From assembly GCA_037132075.1 (NCBI GenBank), contig JBAXPV010000047.1, positions 1-25,522 on the forward strand: a DNA stretch of 25,522 nucleotides, in the 5' to 3' direction. The notes under the pieces are model-generated. The model did no database searches, was not told the origin of the DNA, and saw only the letters and a list, made by a program, of their open reading frames with translations. The position numbers were made by a program, and so were the translations under genes. The stretch comes from JBAXPV01 sp037132075. GTDB lineage: Bacteria; Bacteroidota; Bacteroidia; Bacteroidales; CAIXZF01. Below are positions 7,588 to 15,630 of the stretch, piece after piece. The stretch's first letter is position 1; each line of letters starts with the position of its first letter.

Positions 7588-7601
7588 GTTACTCAATTCT
7601 C

Positions 7602-8963
7602 TTATCCCGTCATTGCCATGTTTGAACGACCTTTAATCCTGCCGGATTTCATAAGGCCATCATAATGGCGCATTAATAAATGACTCTCAATCTGTTGTAA
7701 TGTATCCAAAACAACACCAACCAAAATCAACAAAGATGTTCCACCATAGAACTGTGCAAACTGCGAGTTAACACCGGTGTAACGGATAATTGCAGGCATT
7801 ACAGCTACAAAACCAAGGAAAATAGATCCCGGTAATGTGATTTTAGAGAGGATTGAATCCATGAATTCAGCAGTCTTCCTACCCGGTTTTACACCAGGAA
7901 TGAAACCACCATTTTTCTTCATGTCTTCAGCCATCTGATTCGGATTGACAGTGATCGCTGTATAAAAATACGTAAACAAAATAATCAAAGTAAAAAAGGT
8001 AACATTATACCAGATTCCGTTAAAATCAACAAAGGCAGCAGCAAAACCAGACAAAGCCTGTGAATTGGTAAAACCAACCAATGTGATCGGGAGGAACATG
8101 ATTGCCTGGGCAAAGATGATAGGCATAACTCCGGCAGCATTAACCTTCAAAGGAATATACTGTCTAACACCACCATATTGTTTGTTTCCAACTATACGTT
8201 TGGCATATTGTACCGGAATTTTACGAGTTCCCTGAACTAACAGTATACTTAATAAAATAACGAGTACTAGCGCTGCAATCTCAACAACGAAGATCACAAG
8301 ACCCCCACCACCTTTTTCTTCCATACGTGAAACAAACTCACCGGCAAGAGCAAAAGGTAAACGAGCCATAATTCCGATCATAATGATCAGGGAGATACCG
8401 TTTCCAAGGCCCTTATCTGTGATTTTCTCTCCAAGCCACATCACGAACATGGAACCTGAAGTCAACAGGATTACGGAAGAAATCCAGAAAAACCGTGTGG
8501 GTGCAGAATCAGCAGCAAATGGGTAGAAGGCTTCATTCGGTAATTGGCTAACTAGGTTGGCAATATATCCAGGTGATTGGAAAATCAGGATAATAACTGT
8601 AAGGTAGCGGGTAATCTGGTTGATCTTTTTACGACCGCTTTCACCTTCTTTCTGAAGTTTTTGGAAATATGGGATAGCCATACCTAATAGCTGGACCACG
8701 ATAGAGGCCGAGATGTAAGGCATAATACCCAATGCAAAGATAGATGCATTGTGAAAAGCTCCTCCCGAGAACATATCCAGCAAGCCCAATAGGCCTTCGC
8801 TGGTTTGTTTGTGAAGAGCGCCCAACATTTTGGGGTCCACTCCCGGAAGAACCACGAAAGATCCAAAACGATACAAAAGAAGAATGCCTAAAGTATATAG
8901 GATTCTTTTTCTGAGTTCCTCGATCTTATAAATGTTCCGTATCGTCTGTAATAACCTCTTCAT
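7602..8963 (-). CDS. secY: protein translocase subunit SecY
   Basis: SecY is the inner-membrane channel through which SecA-driven or ribosome-bound chains pass. The 453-residue protein shows the expected series of about ten hydrophobic segments. Family landmarks are the early GSFVVLPGVD, the plug region GLLGLLDMFSGGAFHNASIFALGIMPYISASI (read in parts), GNGISLIIMIGIMARLP and the C-terminal QQIESHLLMRHYDG. The type IX-secreted proteins encoded in the flanks need this channel for their first export step. It follows rplO by 5 bases, the classical spc position. Confidence 0.98.
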   Translation of the reverse strand: MKRLLQTIRNIYKIEELRKRILYTLGILLLYRFGSFVVLPGVDPKMLGALHKQTSEGLLGLLDMFSGGAFHNASIFALGIMPYISASIVVQLLGMAIPYFQKLQKEGESGRKKINQITRYLTVIILIFQSPGYIANLVSQLPNEAFYPFAADSAPTRFFWISSVILLTSGSMFVMWLGEKITDKGLGNGISLIIMIGIMARLPFALAGEFVSRMEEKGGGGLVIFVVEIAALVLVILLSILLVQGTRKIPVQYAKRIVGNKQYGGVRQYIPLKVNAAGVMPIIFAQAIMFLPITLVGFTNSQALSGFAAAFVDFNGIWYNVTFFTLIILFTYFYTAITVNPNQMAEDMKKNGGFIPGVKPGRKTAEFMDSILSKITLPGSIFLGFVAVMPAIIRYTGVNSQFAQFYGGTSLLILVGVVLDTLQQIESHLLMRHYDGLMKSGRIKGRSNMAMTG

Positions 8964-8968
8964 TCAGA

Positions 8969-9415
8969 TTAGATTTTAAGGGCTGAACCACCGGCATCAA
9001 CAATTGTCTTCATGGCTTTTTCTGAAAAACCGTGTGCTTTCACATCAATTTTTGCAGTGAGTTCACCCCTGCCCAAGATCTTGATAAGATCATTGGGTTG
9101 GGCCATTCCATTCTCAACGAGAACTTCCGGGTCAAAATACGTGATACCTTTGAGTTCAAACAAGGCTTGTAATATATCAAGGTTAACGCCATGATATTCA
9201 ACACGGTTAATATTGGTAAAGCCGTATTTTGGAACACGTCTCTGGATTGGCATCTGACCGCCTTCAAATCCAGCCTTGCTCTTATAGCCAGAACGTGACT
9301 GAGCGCCTTTGTGCCCGCGGGTGGAAGTACCACCTCTGCCGGAGCCCTGACCGCGACCAATACGTTTGTTATTCTTCGTCGAACCTTCTGCAGGTTTTAG
9401 ATTACTGAGATCCAT
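8969..9415 (-). CDS. rplO: 50S ribosomal protein L15
   Basis: L15 is a late-assembling 23S rRNA binder at the base of the central protuberance. The 148-residue protein has the Gly-rich basic N-terminus (KPAEGSTKNNKRIGRGQGSG, then RGGTSTRGHKGAQSRSGYK), the FEGGQMPIQRRVPKYGF motif, and a C-terminal domain ending in KAHGFSEKAMKTIVDAGGSA. It stands between rpmD (21-base gap) and secY (5-base gap), as in nearly all spc operons. Confidence 0.98.
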   Translation of the reverse strand: MDLSNLKPAEGSTKNNKRIGRGQGSGRGGTSTRGHKGAQSRSGYKSKAGFEGGQMPIQRRVPKYGFTNINRVEYHGVNLDILQALFELKGITYFDPEVLVENGMAQPNDLIKILGRGELTAKIDVKAHGFSEKAMKTIVDAGGSALKI

Positions 9416-9436
9416 ATCTTATTCTTTTTCTTATCG

Positions 9437-9619
9437 TTAATCGATTTCTTCAACACGTACCAGGTGCTGCACTTTGGCTAACATACCCAATATCTGAGGG
9501 GTAGGTTCTTTGATCACTACTTCGTGCATACGGTGAATACCGAGCGCTTCCAGTGTTCTTTTCTGACGTTCCGGCTGCCCGATACCGCTCTTATACTGAA
9601 CAATTTTAATATTTTTCAT
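9437..9619 (-). CDS. rpmD: 50S ribosomal protein L30
   Basis: L30 is a small 23S rRNA-binding protein. The 60-residue product is full length for bacteria and shows the pattern KIVQYKSGIGQPERQKRTLEALGI, here read in two pieces, followed by VIKEPTPQILGMLAKVQHLV. The ATG start gives the usual short N-terminal strand (MKNIKIVQ). It lies 17 bases after rpsE and 21 before rplO. L30 is missing in some lineages, so its presence here is mildly informative. Confidence 0.96.
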   Translation of the reverse strand: MKNIKIVQYKSGIGQPERQKRTLEALGIHRMHEVVIKEPTPQILGMLAKVQHLVRVEEID

Positions 9620-9636
9620 AACTGCGGATTTTTCTG

Positions 9637-10155
9637 TTAACCGTTGAATACAGTACTTAGATCTAAACCTCTGACCTGTGCAACTGTGTATGGATCCCTA
9701 AGTTGAACCAGTGCATGAATCGTTGCTTTAACAACACTATGCGGATTGGAAGAACCTTTTGACTTGGCCAAAACGTCTCTTACGCCAACACTTTCCAAAA
9801 CGGCACGCATAGCACCTCCGGCGATTACACCGGTTCCAGGGGCTGCTGGTTTCAGGAAAACCAATGCACCACTATATTTGCCATATTGCTCGTGAGGAAT
9901 AGTACCTTTCAGGATCGGAACCTTGATGAGGTTCTTCTTGGCATCATCGATACCTTTTGCGATAGCAGCGGTTACTTCCTTTGCCTTACCGAGGCCGTAT
10001 CCTACGACTCCATTCTCATTACCAACGACAACAATCGCGGAAAAACTGAATGTACGTCCCCCTTTGGTGACTTTGGTTACCCTCTGTATGCTGACAAGCT
10101 TGTCTTTAAACTCGATTTCGCTTGACTTTACTCTTTTTACGCTTAATGTAGCCAT
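9637..10155 (-). CDS. rpsE: 30S ribosomal protein S5
   Basis: S5 lies at the mRNA entry channel and helps decoding accuracy and mRNA unwinding. The 172-residue protein has the N-terminal double-stranded-RNA-binding fold (EFKDKLVSIQRVTKVTKGGR, FSAIVVVGNENGVVGYGLGKAKEV) and the C-terminal half with PAAPGTGVIAGGAMRAVLES, GVRDVLAKSKGSSNPHSVVKAT. No change is evident in the loops known for spectinomycin or ram mutations, though this is judged by eye. It is 7 bases after rplR. Confidence 0.98.
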   Translation of the reverse strand: MATLSVKRVKSSEIEFKDKLVSIQRVTKVTKGGRTFSFSAIVVVGNENGVVGYGLGKAKEVTAAIAKGIDDAKKNLIKVPILKGTIPHEQYGKYSGALVFLKPAAPGTGVIAGGAMRAVLESVGVRDVLAKSKGSSNPHSVVKATIHALVQLRDPYTVAQVRGLDLSTVFNG

Positions 10156-10162
10156 AGTTTTT

Positions 10163-10525
10163 TTAGAATTTTAATCCCTTTTCTCTCGCTGCTTCTGCAA
10201 GGGCTTTTACCCTGCCATGATAGAGGTAACCATTACGGTCGAATACGACAGTGTTGATCCCTGCTTCTAAGGCACGTTCTGCCATTAGTGCACCTACGAG
10301 CTTTGCTTGCTCTACCTTTGGTACGTTCTGTCCGTCGATGCCTTTTGCCCTGGAAGAGGCTGCAGCAAGGGTTTTTCCTGTTAAATCGTCAACAATCTGT
10401 GCATAGATCTGCTTGTTGCTGCGATAAACACTTAAACGAGGTCTTTCTGTTGTACCTGTTAAAACTTTGCGGATCCTTTTTTTAATCCGGAACCTGCGAT
10501 ATTCTTTTTGACTCTTGATTGCCAT
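10163..10525 (-). CDS. rplR: 50S ribosomal protein L18
   Basis: L18 binds 5S rRNA and, with L5, joins it to the large subunit. The 120-residue protein has the basic N-terminus (YRRFRIKKRIRKVLTGTTER) and then the conserved RPRLSVYRSNKQIYAQIVDD, VPKVEQAKLVGALMAERALE and the C-terminal FDRNGYLYHGRVKALAEAAR motif. The length is typical. It sits between rplF (24-base gap) and rpsE, the usual spc order. Confidence 0.98.
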   Translation of the reverse strand: MAIKSQKEYRRFRIKKRIRKVLTGTTERPRLSVYRSNKQIYAQIVDDLTGKTLAAASSRAKGIDGQNVPKVEQAKLVGALMAERALEAGINTVVFDRNGYLYHGRVKALAEAAREKGLKF

Positions 10526-10549
10526 CAGACTATATTTTTTGTTTGATGA

Positions 10550-11107
10550 TTACTTATCAGATGCAGACTTTCCTGCTTTCTTTCTAACGATTTCTCCCTG
10601 GAAGCGAATACCTTTACCCTTGTAAGGCTCTGGTGGACGCATTGAGCGTATCTTGGCTGCGACATGTCCTATGAGTTGCCTGTCAATACCTGTCAGGATA
10701 ATCATAGGATTTTTACCTTTTTCTGCAACAGTCTCAACTTTAATTTCAGGACATAATTCAAAATAGATGTGGTGAGAATAGCCTAAAGCAAGGTCAAGGA
10801 CCTGACCAGTACCTACTGCCTTGAAACCAACACCAACAAGTTCCTGGGTGATTTTAAAACCTTCTGAAACACCTTTAATCATATTAGCGAGTAAAGAGCG
10901 ATACAGGCCATGTAAGGCACGTTCTGTCTTATCGTCAGTGGCACGTCTCACGACTAATGTACCTTCTTCAACGCTTACCTGGATTCTTTGATCCAAAATC
11001 TGCTTGAGTTCCCCGAGCTGTCCCTTCACCGTGACCTCATTCTTGTCAGATACACTTACTGTAACTCCTGAGGGAAGCGGAATAGGTAGTTTTCCAATCC
11101 TTGACAT
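10550..11107 (-). CDS. rplF: 50S ribosomal protein L6
   Basis: L6 lies close to the sarcin-ricin loop and the EF-G binding site. The 185-residue protein has two related domains. The N-terminal half opens MSRIGKLPIPLPSGV and has VTVKGQLGELK. The C-terminal half carries LGYSHHIYFELCPEI, the helix DRQLIGHVAAKIRSMRPPEP and the conserved YKGKGIRFQGEIVRKKAGKS. It is 15 bases after rpsH. Because the partner EF-G is encoded upstream in the same run, both are made together. Confidence 0.98.
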   Translation of the reverse strand: MSRIGKLPIPLPSGVTVSVSDKNEVTVKGQLGELKQILDQRIQVSVEEGTLVVRRATDDKTERALHGLYRSLLANMIKGVSEGFKITQELVGVGFKAVGTGQVLDLALGYSHHIYFELCPEIKVETVAEKGKNPMIILTGIDRQLIGHVAAKIRSMRPPEPYKGKGIRFQGEIVRKKAGKSASDK

Positions 11108-11122
11108 AGTTTATTCTCCTTA

Positions 11123-11521
11123 TTAACTTACAAAACAAATTACTTCGCCGCCAATACCTTTTGTACGGGCCTCTTTATCTGTCATCAGTCCCTGTGAAGT
11201 CGACAAGATGGCAATACCCAGTCCGTTTAAAACTCTGGGAAGTTTGGTTGAATCAACATACTTCCTGAGTCCAGGTTTGCTGATTCTTTGTAGCTGCGTA
11301 ATGGCAGATGATTTACTTACAGGATGATACTTCAGTGCTATCTTAATGACAGGTGGAAACTGGTTATCCTCAAATTTGTAATTAAGGATGTAACCTTTGT
11401 CAAACAGGATCTTAGTGATCGATTTCTTCATGTTTGATGAAGGAATCTCCACGACCCGGTGGTTAGCCATGACTGCATTACGGATCTGTGTCAAGTAATC
11501 TGCAATAGGATCTGTTACCAT
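11123..11521 (-). CDS. rpsH: 30S ribosomal protein S8
   Basis: S8 is a primary binder of the central domain of 16S rRNA. In E. coli it is also the translational repressor of the spc operon, through a site near the L5 start. I see no obvious copy of that site here. The 132-residue protein has TDPIADYLTQIRNAVMANHR, VEIPSSNMKKSI and the C-terminal GLGIAILSTSQGLMTDKEAR, GIGGEVICFV. It is 39 bases after rpsN, a comparatively long gap without a visible promoter. Confidence 0.97.
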   Translation of the reverse strand: MVTDPIADYLTQIRNAVMANHRVVEIPSSNMKKSITKILFDKGYILNYKFEDNQFPPVIKIALKYHPVSKSSAITQLQRISKPGLRKYVDSTKLPRVLNGLGIAILSTSQGLMTDKEARTKGIGGEVICFVS

Positions 11522-11560
11522 GGAATCTATTTATCTAATTAATTATTAACGCTTAATATA

Positions 11561-11830
11561 TTACCAACTGGCTTTTTTAACACCCGGGATCAAACCCTCT
11601 AGTGCCATAAAACGGAAATTGATACGGGAAACCCCAAATTGTCTCATATATCCTTTTGGACGTCCGGTCAGCTGGCAACGGTTGTGTAAACGTACCGGAC
11701 TGGCATTACGTGGGATTTTCTGAAGTCCAACATAGTCACCTGCTTCTTTGAGGGCAGCCCTCTTATCAGCATATTTGGCAACCATTTTTTGCCTTTTAAC
11801 TTCTCTAGCTTTGATGGATTCTTTAGCCAT
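11561..11830 (-). CDS. rpsN: 30S ribosomal protein S14, zinc-free type
   Basis: S14 is required for folding of the 30S head. At 89 residues this is the long form (about 61 residues in the zinc-binding form). It has the conserved C-terminal half RCQLTGRPKGYMRQFGVSRI and ends GLIPGVKKASW. The two CxxC pairs of the zinc type are absent and only one Cys is present. Together with S4 and L36 of the same cluster this makes a set of zinc-independent ribosomal proteins. It is 8 bases after rplE. Confidence 0.97.
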   Translation of the reverse strand: MAKESIKAREVKRQKMVAKYADKRAALKEAGDYVGLQKIPRNASPVRLHNRCQLTGRPKGYMRQFGVSRINFRFMALEGLIPGVKKASW

Positions 11831-11838
11831 TTTGTCGC

Positions 11839-12387
11839 TTATTTTTTAAAGGGTAAACCAAATTCTTTTAACAATGCCATGCACTCAACATCAGTCTTGG
11901 CTGTCGTCACAAACGTAATGTCCATTCCGTTCATCTTTGTGACTTTATCCAGGTTGATTTCAGGGAAGATAATTTGCTCCGGAATACCGAGGCTATAGTT
12001 TCCTCTGCCATCAAATCCTTTGTCGTTCACGCCTCGGAAGTCGCGAATACGTGGAATCGAAACAGCAATGAGCCGGTCAAGGAACTCATACATGCGCTCC
12101 CCGCGAAGGGTTACACGAACTCCGATAGGCATGCCTTTACGAAGTTTAAAGTTTGAGATATCCTTTTTTGAAATAGTAGGGACAGCTTTCTGACCAGAAA
12201 TCATTGACATTTCATTCACGAAAGTATCGATTAGTTTCTTATCGGTGATCGCATCACCAATTCCCTGGTTCAGGCAGATTTTAGTAAGCTTGGGCACCTG
12301 CATGGAACTCTTATACTGGAACTTGGTCTGCATTGCTGGGATGACCTCGCTCATATATTTATCTCTAAGTCTGGGTGAATATGCCAT
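11839..12387 (-). CDS. rplE: 50S ribosomal protein L5
   Basis: L5 binds 5S rRNA and contacts the P-site tRNA and S13 across the subunit interface. The 182-residue protein has SSMQVPKLTKICLNQGIGDA, GQKAVPTISKKDISNFKLRKG, GMPIGVRVTLRGERMYEFLD and the C-terminal GMDITFVTTAKTDVECMALL. Its ATG shares one base with the TAA stop of rplX (TAATG at 12385-12389), so the two are probably translationally coupled. It precedes rpsN by 8 bases. Confidence 0.98.
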   Translation of the reverse strand: MAYSPRLRDKYMSEVIPAMQTKFQYKSSMQVPKLTKICLNQGIGDAITDKKLIDTFVNEMSMISGQKAVPTISKKDISNFKLRKGMPIGVRVTLRGERMYEFLDRLIAVSIPRIRDFRGVNDKGFDGRGNYSLGIPEQIIFPEINLDKVTKMNGMDITFVTTAKTDVECMALLKEFGLPFKK

Positions 12388-12710
12388 TATTTGATTACCT
12401 CCCCTGATTTTTTTGAGTAACGGACTAATTTTCCTGTTTTGGGATCTTCTTTTCTCCCAATCCGGGTAGCTTTGCCGGAGCCATCAACTACCATCAGGTT
12501 ACTGAGGTTGATAGGGGCTTCCTGTTTCACAATACCACCTTGTGGGTTTTTGGTATTCGGCTTGCTGTGTTTGGTGACCAGGTTAACGTTCTCAACAATC
12601 GCTGTGAACTTAGCCTTTTGGACCATAAGGACTTTGCCTTGCTCCCCTTTATAATCACCGGCGATTACTTTGACGATATCGCCTTTCTTGATATGAAGTT
12701 TTTTTTCCAT
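12387..12710 (-). CDS. rplX: 50S ribosomal protein L24
   Basis: L24 is one of the first proteins to bind 23S rRNA and starts large-subunit assembly. The 107-residue protein has the KOW motif near the start (IKKGDIVKVIAGDYKGEQGK, then VLMVQKAKFTAIVENVNLVT), HSKPNTKNPQGGIVKQEAPI and a basic C-terminus. Its stop overlaps the rplE start by one base, and it follows rplN by 11 bases. Confidence 0.98.
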   Translation of the reverse strand: MEKKLHIKKGDIVKVIAGDYKGEQGKVLMVQKAKFTAIVENVNLVTKHSKPNTKNPQGGIVKQEAPINLSNLMVVDGSGKATRIGRKEDPKTGKLVRYSKKSGEVIK

Positions 12711-12721
12711 AATCCTGTTCG

Positions 12722-13090
12722 TTAAAGCACTTCTGGTGCTAAAGAAATGATCTTCATGTACTTCTTGTCGCGAAGTTCTCTGGCAACCGGACCGAAAATA
12801 CGGGTCCCGCTAAGCTCCTCTGAAGCAGTCAACAATACACAAGCATTATCATCAAAACGGATATAAGATCCATCTGCTCTGCGTATCTCTTTCTTCGTCC
12901 GAACTACGACCGCTTTTACAACGGCGCCTTTCTTGACATTTCCTCCGGGCATAGCGTGTTTCACCGTGACGATGATTTTATCACCGACTCTGGCATAACG
13001 CTTCTTGGTACCACCCAGTACCCTGATACATAGCACCTCTTTGGCACCGCTGTTATCAGCTACGATTAGACGAGATTCCTGTTGTATCAT
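12722..13090 (-). CDS. rplN: 50S ribosomal protein L14
   Basis: L14 lies at the subunit interface and is the docking point of the silencing factor RsfS in other bacteria. The 122-residue protein shows MIQQESRLIVADNSGAKEVL, CIRVLGGTKKRYARVGDKII, IRFDDNACVLL and GTRIFGPVARELRDKKYMKI, all highly conserved. Its start is only 2 bases after the rpsQ stop, so coupling is likely. It is conventionally the first gene of the spc operon, but here there is no promoter or gap separating it from the S10 genes. Confidence 0.98.
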   Translation of the reverse strand: MIQQESRLIVADNSGAKEVLCIRVLGGTKKRYARVGDKIIVTVKHAMPGGNVKKGAVVKAVVVRTKKEIRRADGSYIRFDDNACVLLTASEELSGTRIFGPVARELRDKKYMKIISLAPEVL

Positions 13091-13092
13091 AA

Positions 13093-13353
13093 TTACTTAG
13101 CTCTTTCGACGATTTCAACTAATCTCCAACATTTAAACTTGCTGAGAGGTCTTGTCTCTGCAATCTTGACGGTATCCCCGATCTTACAATCGTTCAGTTC
13201 GTCATGCGCGGTGAACTTGTTGGTTTTCTTAACAAACTTGCCATACTTGGCGTGTTTTACCTTCCGTTCGACCAAGACGACAATGGATTTCTCCATCTTG
13301 TTGCTGACAACAACTCCCGTCTTTTCCTTTCTGAAATTCCTGGTTACTTCCAT
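13093..13353 (-). CDS. rpsQ: 30S ribosomal protein S17
   Basis: S17 is a primary binder of the 5' domain of 16S rRNA. The 86-residue OB-fold protein has NFRKEKTGVVVSNKMEKSIV, ERKVKHAKYGKFVKKTNKFT, HDELNDCKIGDTVKIAETRP and LSKFKCWRLVEIVE, matching the family over its whole length. It lies 12 bases after rpmC and 2 before rplN. Confidence 0.98.
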   Translation of the reverse strand: MEVTRNFRKEKTGVVVSNKMEKSIVVLVERKVKHAKYGKFVKKTNKFTAHDELNDCKIGDTVKIAETRPLSKFKCWRLVEIVERAK

Positions 13354-13365
13354 GATTCCTATTCC

Positions 13366-13584
13366 TTATTTTGTTTCAGCTGGATTCATTGCTGCATCTA
13401 ATTCCCTTTTCCGAAGCTCTGTCATAAGCCTTGCAATAGTCTTACGATATGCCTTGATCTTATTGGGATTCTCCAGTGGAGAAACGGCATGATTCATCTT
13501 CAGCTTTGTAAGCTGGCGTTTTTCCTCGTCCAGCCTTTCTTTAATCTCAGCTGTAGTCAGCTCTATGATTACTTTATATTCCAT
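13366..13584 (-). CDS. rpmC: 50S ribosomal protein L29
   Basis: L29 is a two-helix protein at the peptide exit, part of the docking site for trigger factor and SRP. The 72-residue product has the typical helical pattern (TTAEIKERLDEEKRQLTKLK, then NHAVSPLENPNKIKAYRKTI and ARLMTELRKREL). It carries a short C-terminal extension (DAAMNPAETK) beyond the usual 63-66 residues. The gap after rplP is 8 bases. Confidence 0.96.
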   Translation of the reverse strand: MEYKVIIELTTAEIKERLDEEKRQLTKLKMNHAVSPLENPNKIKAYRKTIARLMTELRKRELDAAMNPAETK

Positions 13585-13592
13585 GACTCGGC

Positions 13593-14021
13593 TTAATTAC
13601 TTTCTTCACTATAGTCTCTTCTGACAATCATCTTGCAAGCGACAGGCAGTTTTTGGATGGCAAGGCGAAGTGCCTCTTTTGCCACATCCAATGGCACACC
13701 GTCGATCTCGAACATAATGCGGCCTGGGTTTACCGGGGCTACAAACATTTCGGGAGCACCTTTACCTTTACCCATACGGACTTCCGCAGGTTTCTTGGTG
13801 ATCGGTTTATCAGGGAAAATACGGATCCAGATCTGTCCTTCACGTTTCATGTGACGGGCAACAGCCTGACGGGCAGCTTCAATCTGTCGTCCGGTGATCC
13901 AGGCTTCCTCGAGGGTCTTGATGCCGAAGGAACCAAACGCGAGCTCATGTCCGCGCTGGGCCATTCCTTTCATCTTGCCCTTCTGCATTTTCCTGTATTT
14001 TGTTTTCTTTGGCTGTAACAT
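13593..14021 (-). CDS. rplP: 50S ribosomal protein L16
   Basis: L16 helps shape the A-site tRNA pocket and is essential for late 50S assembly. The 142-residue protein begins MLQPKKTKYRKMQKGKMKGM and has the conserved AFGSFGIKTLEEAWITGRQI, EAARQAVARHMKREGQIWIR, IFPDKPITKKPAEVRMGKGK and FEIDGVPLDVAKEALRLAIQ. It follows rpsC by 40 bases and precedes rpmC by 8. Confidence 0.98.
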   Translation of the reverse strand: MLQPKKTKYRKMQKGKMKGMAQRGHELAFGSFGIKTLEEAWITGRQIEAARQAVARHMKREGQIWIRIFPDKPITKKPAEVRMGKGKGAPEMFVAPVNPGRIMFEIDGVPLDVAKEALRLAIQKLPVACKMIVRRDYSEESN

Positions 14022-14061
14022 TATAGTATGTTTATTGAATTACAAATAATGGGTAAAGCAA

Positions 14062-14838
14062 TTACTTTCTTGGAGGTCTTCCACCACCTTTGCGTGAATC
14101 ATTCCGGTCACCACGCTCACCACGATTGTCACGGTCACCACGTCCGCCACCACGCATATGTGGTGAAGGTGCTTTTTCCTTGGTGGCTACAATCGTTGGG
14201 CTGAGGTCGTGTTTTCCATAGATCTCGCCTTTGCAGATCCATACCTTCACGCCAATACGGCCATAAGTGGTATGGGCTTCCGCCAAAGCATAGTCAATGT
14301 CTGCACGTAAAGTATGCAGCGGAATTCTTCCTTCCTTATACTGCTCACGTCTTGCCATTTCGGCACCTCCCAAACGTCCAGAGATGTATACCTTGATTCC
14401 TTCGGCACCAATCCGCATTGCAGAAGCAATAGCTGTCTTGATGGCACGACGGTGAGAAATACGTCCTTCAATCTGGCGAGCTACAGCATTGGCCACGATC
14501 AGTGCATCCAGTTCAGGACGTTTGATCTCAGAAATGTTGATCTGTATCTCTTTCTTGGTGATTTTCTTTAGCTCTTCTTTTAGCTTGTCAACTTCCTGTC
14601 CACCCTTGCCGATAATAATACCAGGCCGGGCTGTGTGGATAGTAACGGTAACCAGTTTAAGAGTACGCTCGATGATAGTCCTGGAAATACCCGCTTTTGC
14701 CAAACGAACATTAAGATATGTACGAATCTTATCGTCCTCTACAAGCTTACCTGCAAAGTTTTTCCCGCCAAACCATACGGAATCCCATCCTCGGATGATT
14801 CCCAGTCGGTTGCCTATCGGATTTGCTTTCTGTCCCAT
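14062..14838 (-). CDS. rpsC: 30S ribosomal protein S3 with an RGG-like tail
   Basis: S3 forms the mRNA entry pore with S4 and S5 and takes part in mRNA unwinding. The protein has the opening MGQKANPIGNRLGIIRGWDS, the KH domain with RPGIIIGKGGQEVDKLKEEL, and the C-terminal domain with GRLGGAEMARREQYKEGRIP and TTYGRIGVKVWICKGEI. At 258 residues it is about 25 longer than the E. coli protein. The extra end (from about residue 228) is rich in Arg, Gly and Asp (MRGGGRGDRDNRGERGDR) and looks disordered and RNA-binding. Whether the tail is general in this lineage cannot be told from the window. Confidence 0.97.
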   Translation of the reverse strand: MGQKANPIGNRLGIIRGWDSVWFGGKNFAGKLVEDDKIRTYLNVRLAKAGISRTIIERTLKLVTVTIHTARPGIIIGKGGQEVDKLKEELKKITKKEIQINISEIKRPELDALIVANAVARQIEGRISHRRAIKTAIASAMRIGAEGIKVYISGRLGGAEMARREQYKEGRIPLHTLRADIDYALAEAHTTYGRIGVKVWICKGEIYGKHDLSPTIVATKEKAPSPHMRGGGRGDRDNRGERGDRNDSRKGGGRPPRK

Positions 14839-14873
14839 TCAGTGACTAAATTGATTATTCTTAATTTTATATC

Positions 14874-15317
14874 TTATTGATTCTCTACAACTTGTTCTGT
14901 TGTGTCAGCCATATCTACAAGAGCATTTCTGCTATCGATGATCAGCGTCACGTGGTTAGAACGTTTCCGGACTCTGTGTGCACGTCCCTGTGGAGCCGTG
15001 TGAATCCGTTTCAACATCCTTCCGCCGTCTACATTAATTTCTCTCACAAAAAGATTGCTGTCTTCCATGCGCTGGCCGTCATTCTTTGCCTGCCAGTTTG
15101 ACATGGCAGATAGTAACAACTTGTGCACGCGTCCTGCTGCCTCTTTCTCAGAAAACTTCAATGTGCTAAGTGCCTTTTCTACATTCATCCCACGAACCAG
15201 GTCGGCAATCAGCCTCATTTTCCTGGGTGATGTAGGGCAATTATTCAGCTTCGCAAAATAGATGCTCTTTTTTGCTTCCTTAAGGGCTTCCGCCGAGTTT
15301 TGCTTTCTAGATCCCAT
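14874..15317 (-). CDS. rplV: 50S ribosomal protein L22
   Basis: L22 spans the large subunit, and its long beta-hairpin lines the nascent-peptide tunnel near the macrolide site. The core includes NCPTSPRKMRLIADLVRGMN, VEKALSTLKFSEKEAAGRVH, NLFVREINVDGGRMLKRIHT and APQGRAHRVRKRSNHVTLII. At 147 residues it is clearly longer than the roughly 110 of E. coli, with about 20 extra residues in front and about 20 after the core. It lies 16 bases after rpsS. Confidence 0.97.
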   Translation of the reverse strand: MGSRKQNSAEALKEAKKSIYFAKLNNCPTSPRKMRLIADLVRGMNVEKALSTLKFSEKEAAGRVHKLLLSAMSNWQAKNDGQRMEDSNLFVREINVDGGRMLKRIHTAPQGRAHRVRKRSNHVTLIIDSRNALVDMADTTEQVVENQ

Positions 15318-15333
15318 CTGTCAATCTTATTAC

Positions 15334-15612
15334 TTATTTCTTACCATCTTTTTTAGTCCCGGCATGACCCCTGAAGATACGGGTCGGAGCAAATTCCCCG
15401 AGTTTGTGTCCAACCATGTTTTCGGTGACATAAACAGGGATGAATTTATTGCCATTGTGAACTGCTATGGTCTGCCCGACAAAATCGGGAGAAATCATGG
15501 AAGCTCTTGACCAGGTCTTTATCACGACCTTTTTCTTGTTATTGATAACATCCAAAACTTTTTTCTCAAGCTTGATGTCAATATAAGGTCCTTTTTTCAG
15601 TGAACGGCTCAT
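15334..15612 (-). CDS. rpsS: 30S ribosomal protein S19
   Basis: S19 forms a complex with S13 in the head of the 30S subunit and contacts the A-site tRNA. The 92-residue protein starts MSRSLKKGPYIDIKLEKKVL and contains IKTWSRASMISPDFVGQTIA, VHNGNKFIPVYVTENMVGHK and LGEFAPTRIFRGHAGTKKDG. Length and motifs are ordinary. Gaps are 18 bases after rplB and 16 before rplV. Confidence 0.98.
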   Translation of the reverse strand: MSRSLKKGPYIDIKLEKKVLDVINNKKKVVIKTWSRASMISPDFVGQTIAVHNGNKFIPVYVTENMVGHKLGEFAPTRIFRGHAGTKKDGKK

Positions 15613-15630
15613 CGTTGTGTTTTTAAGCTT

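Noticed and set aside
7588..7596. TTG start for map, three codons upstream of the ATG
   Set aside because: The family's N-terminus fits the ATG at 7585-7587, and the upstream codons add nothing conserved.
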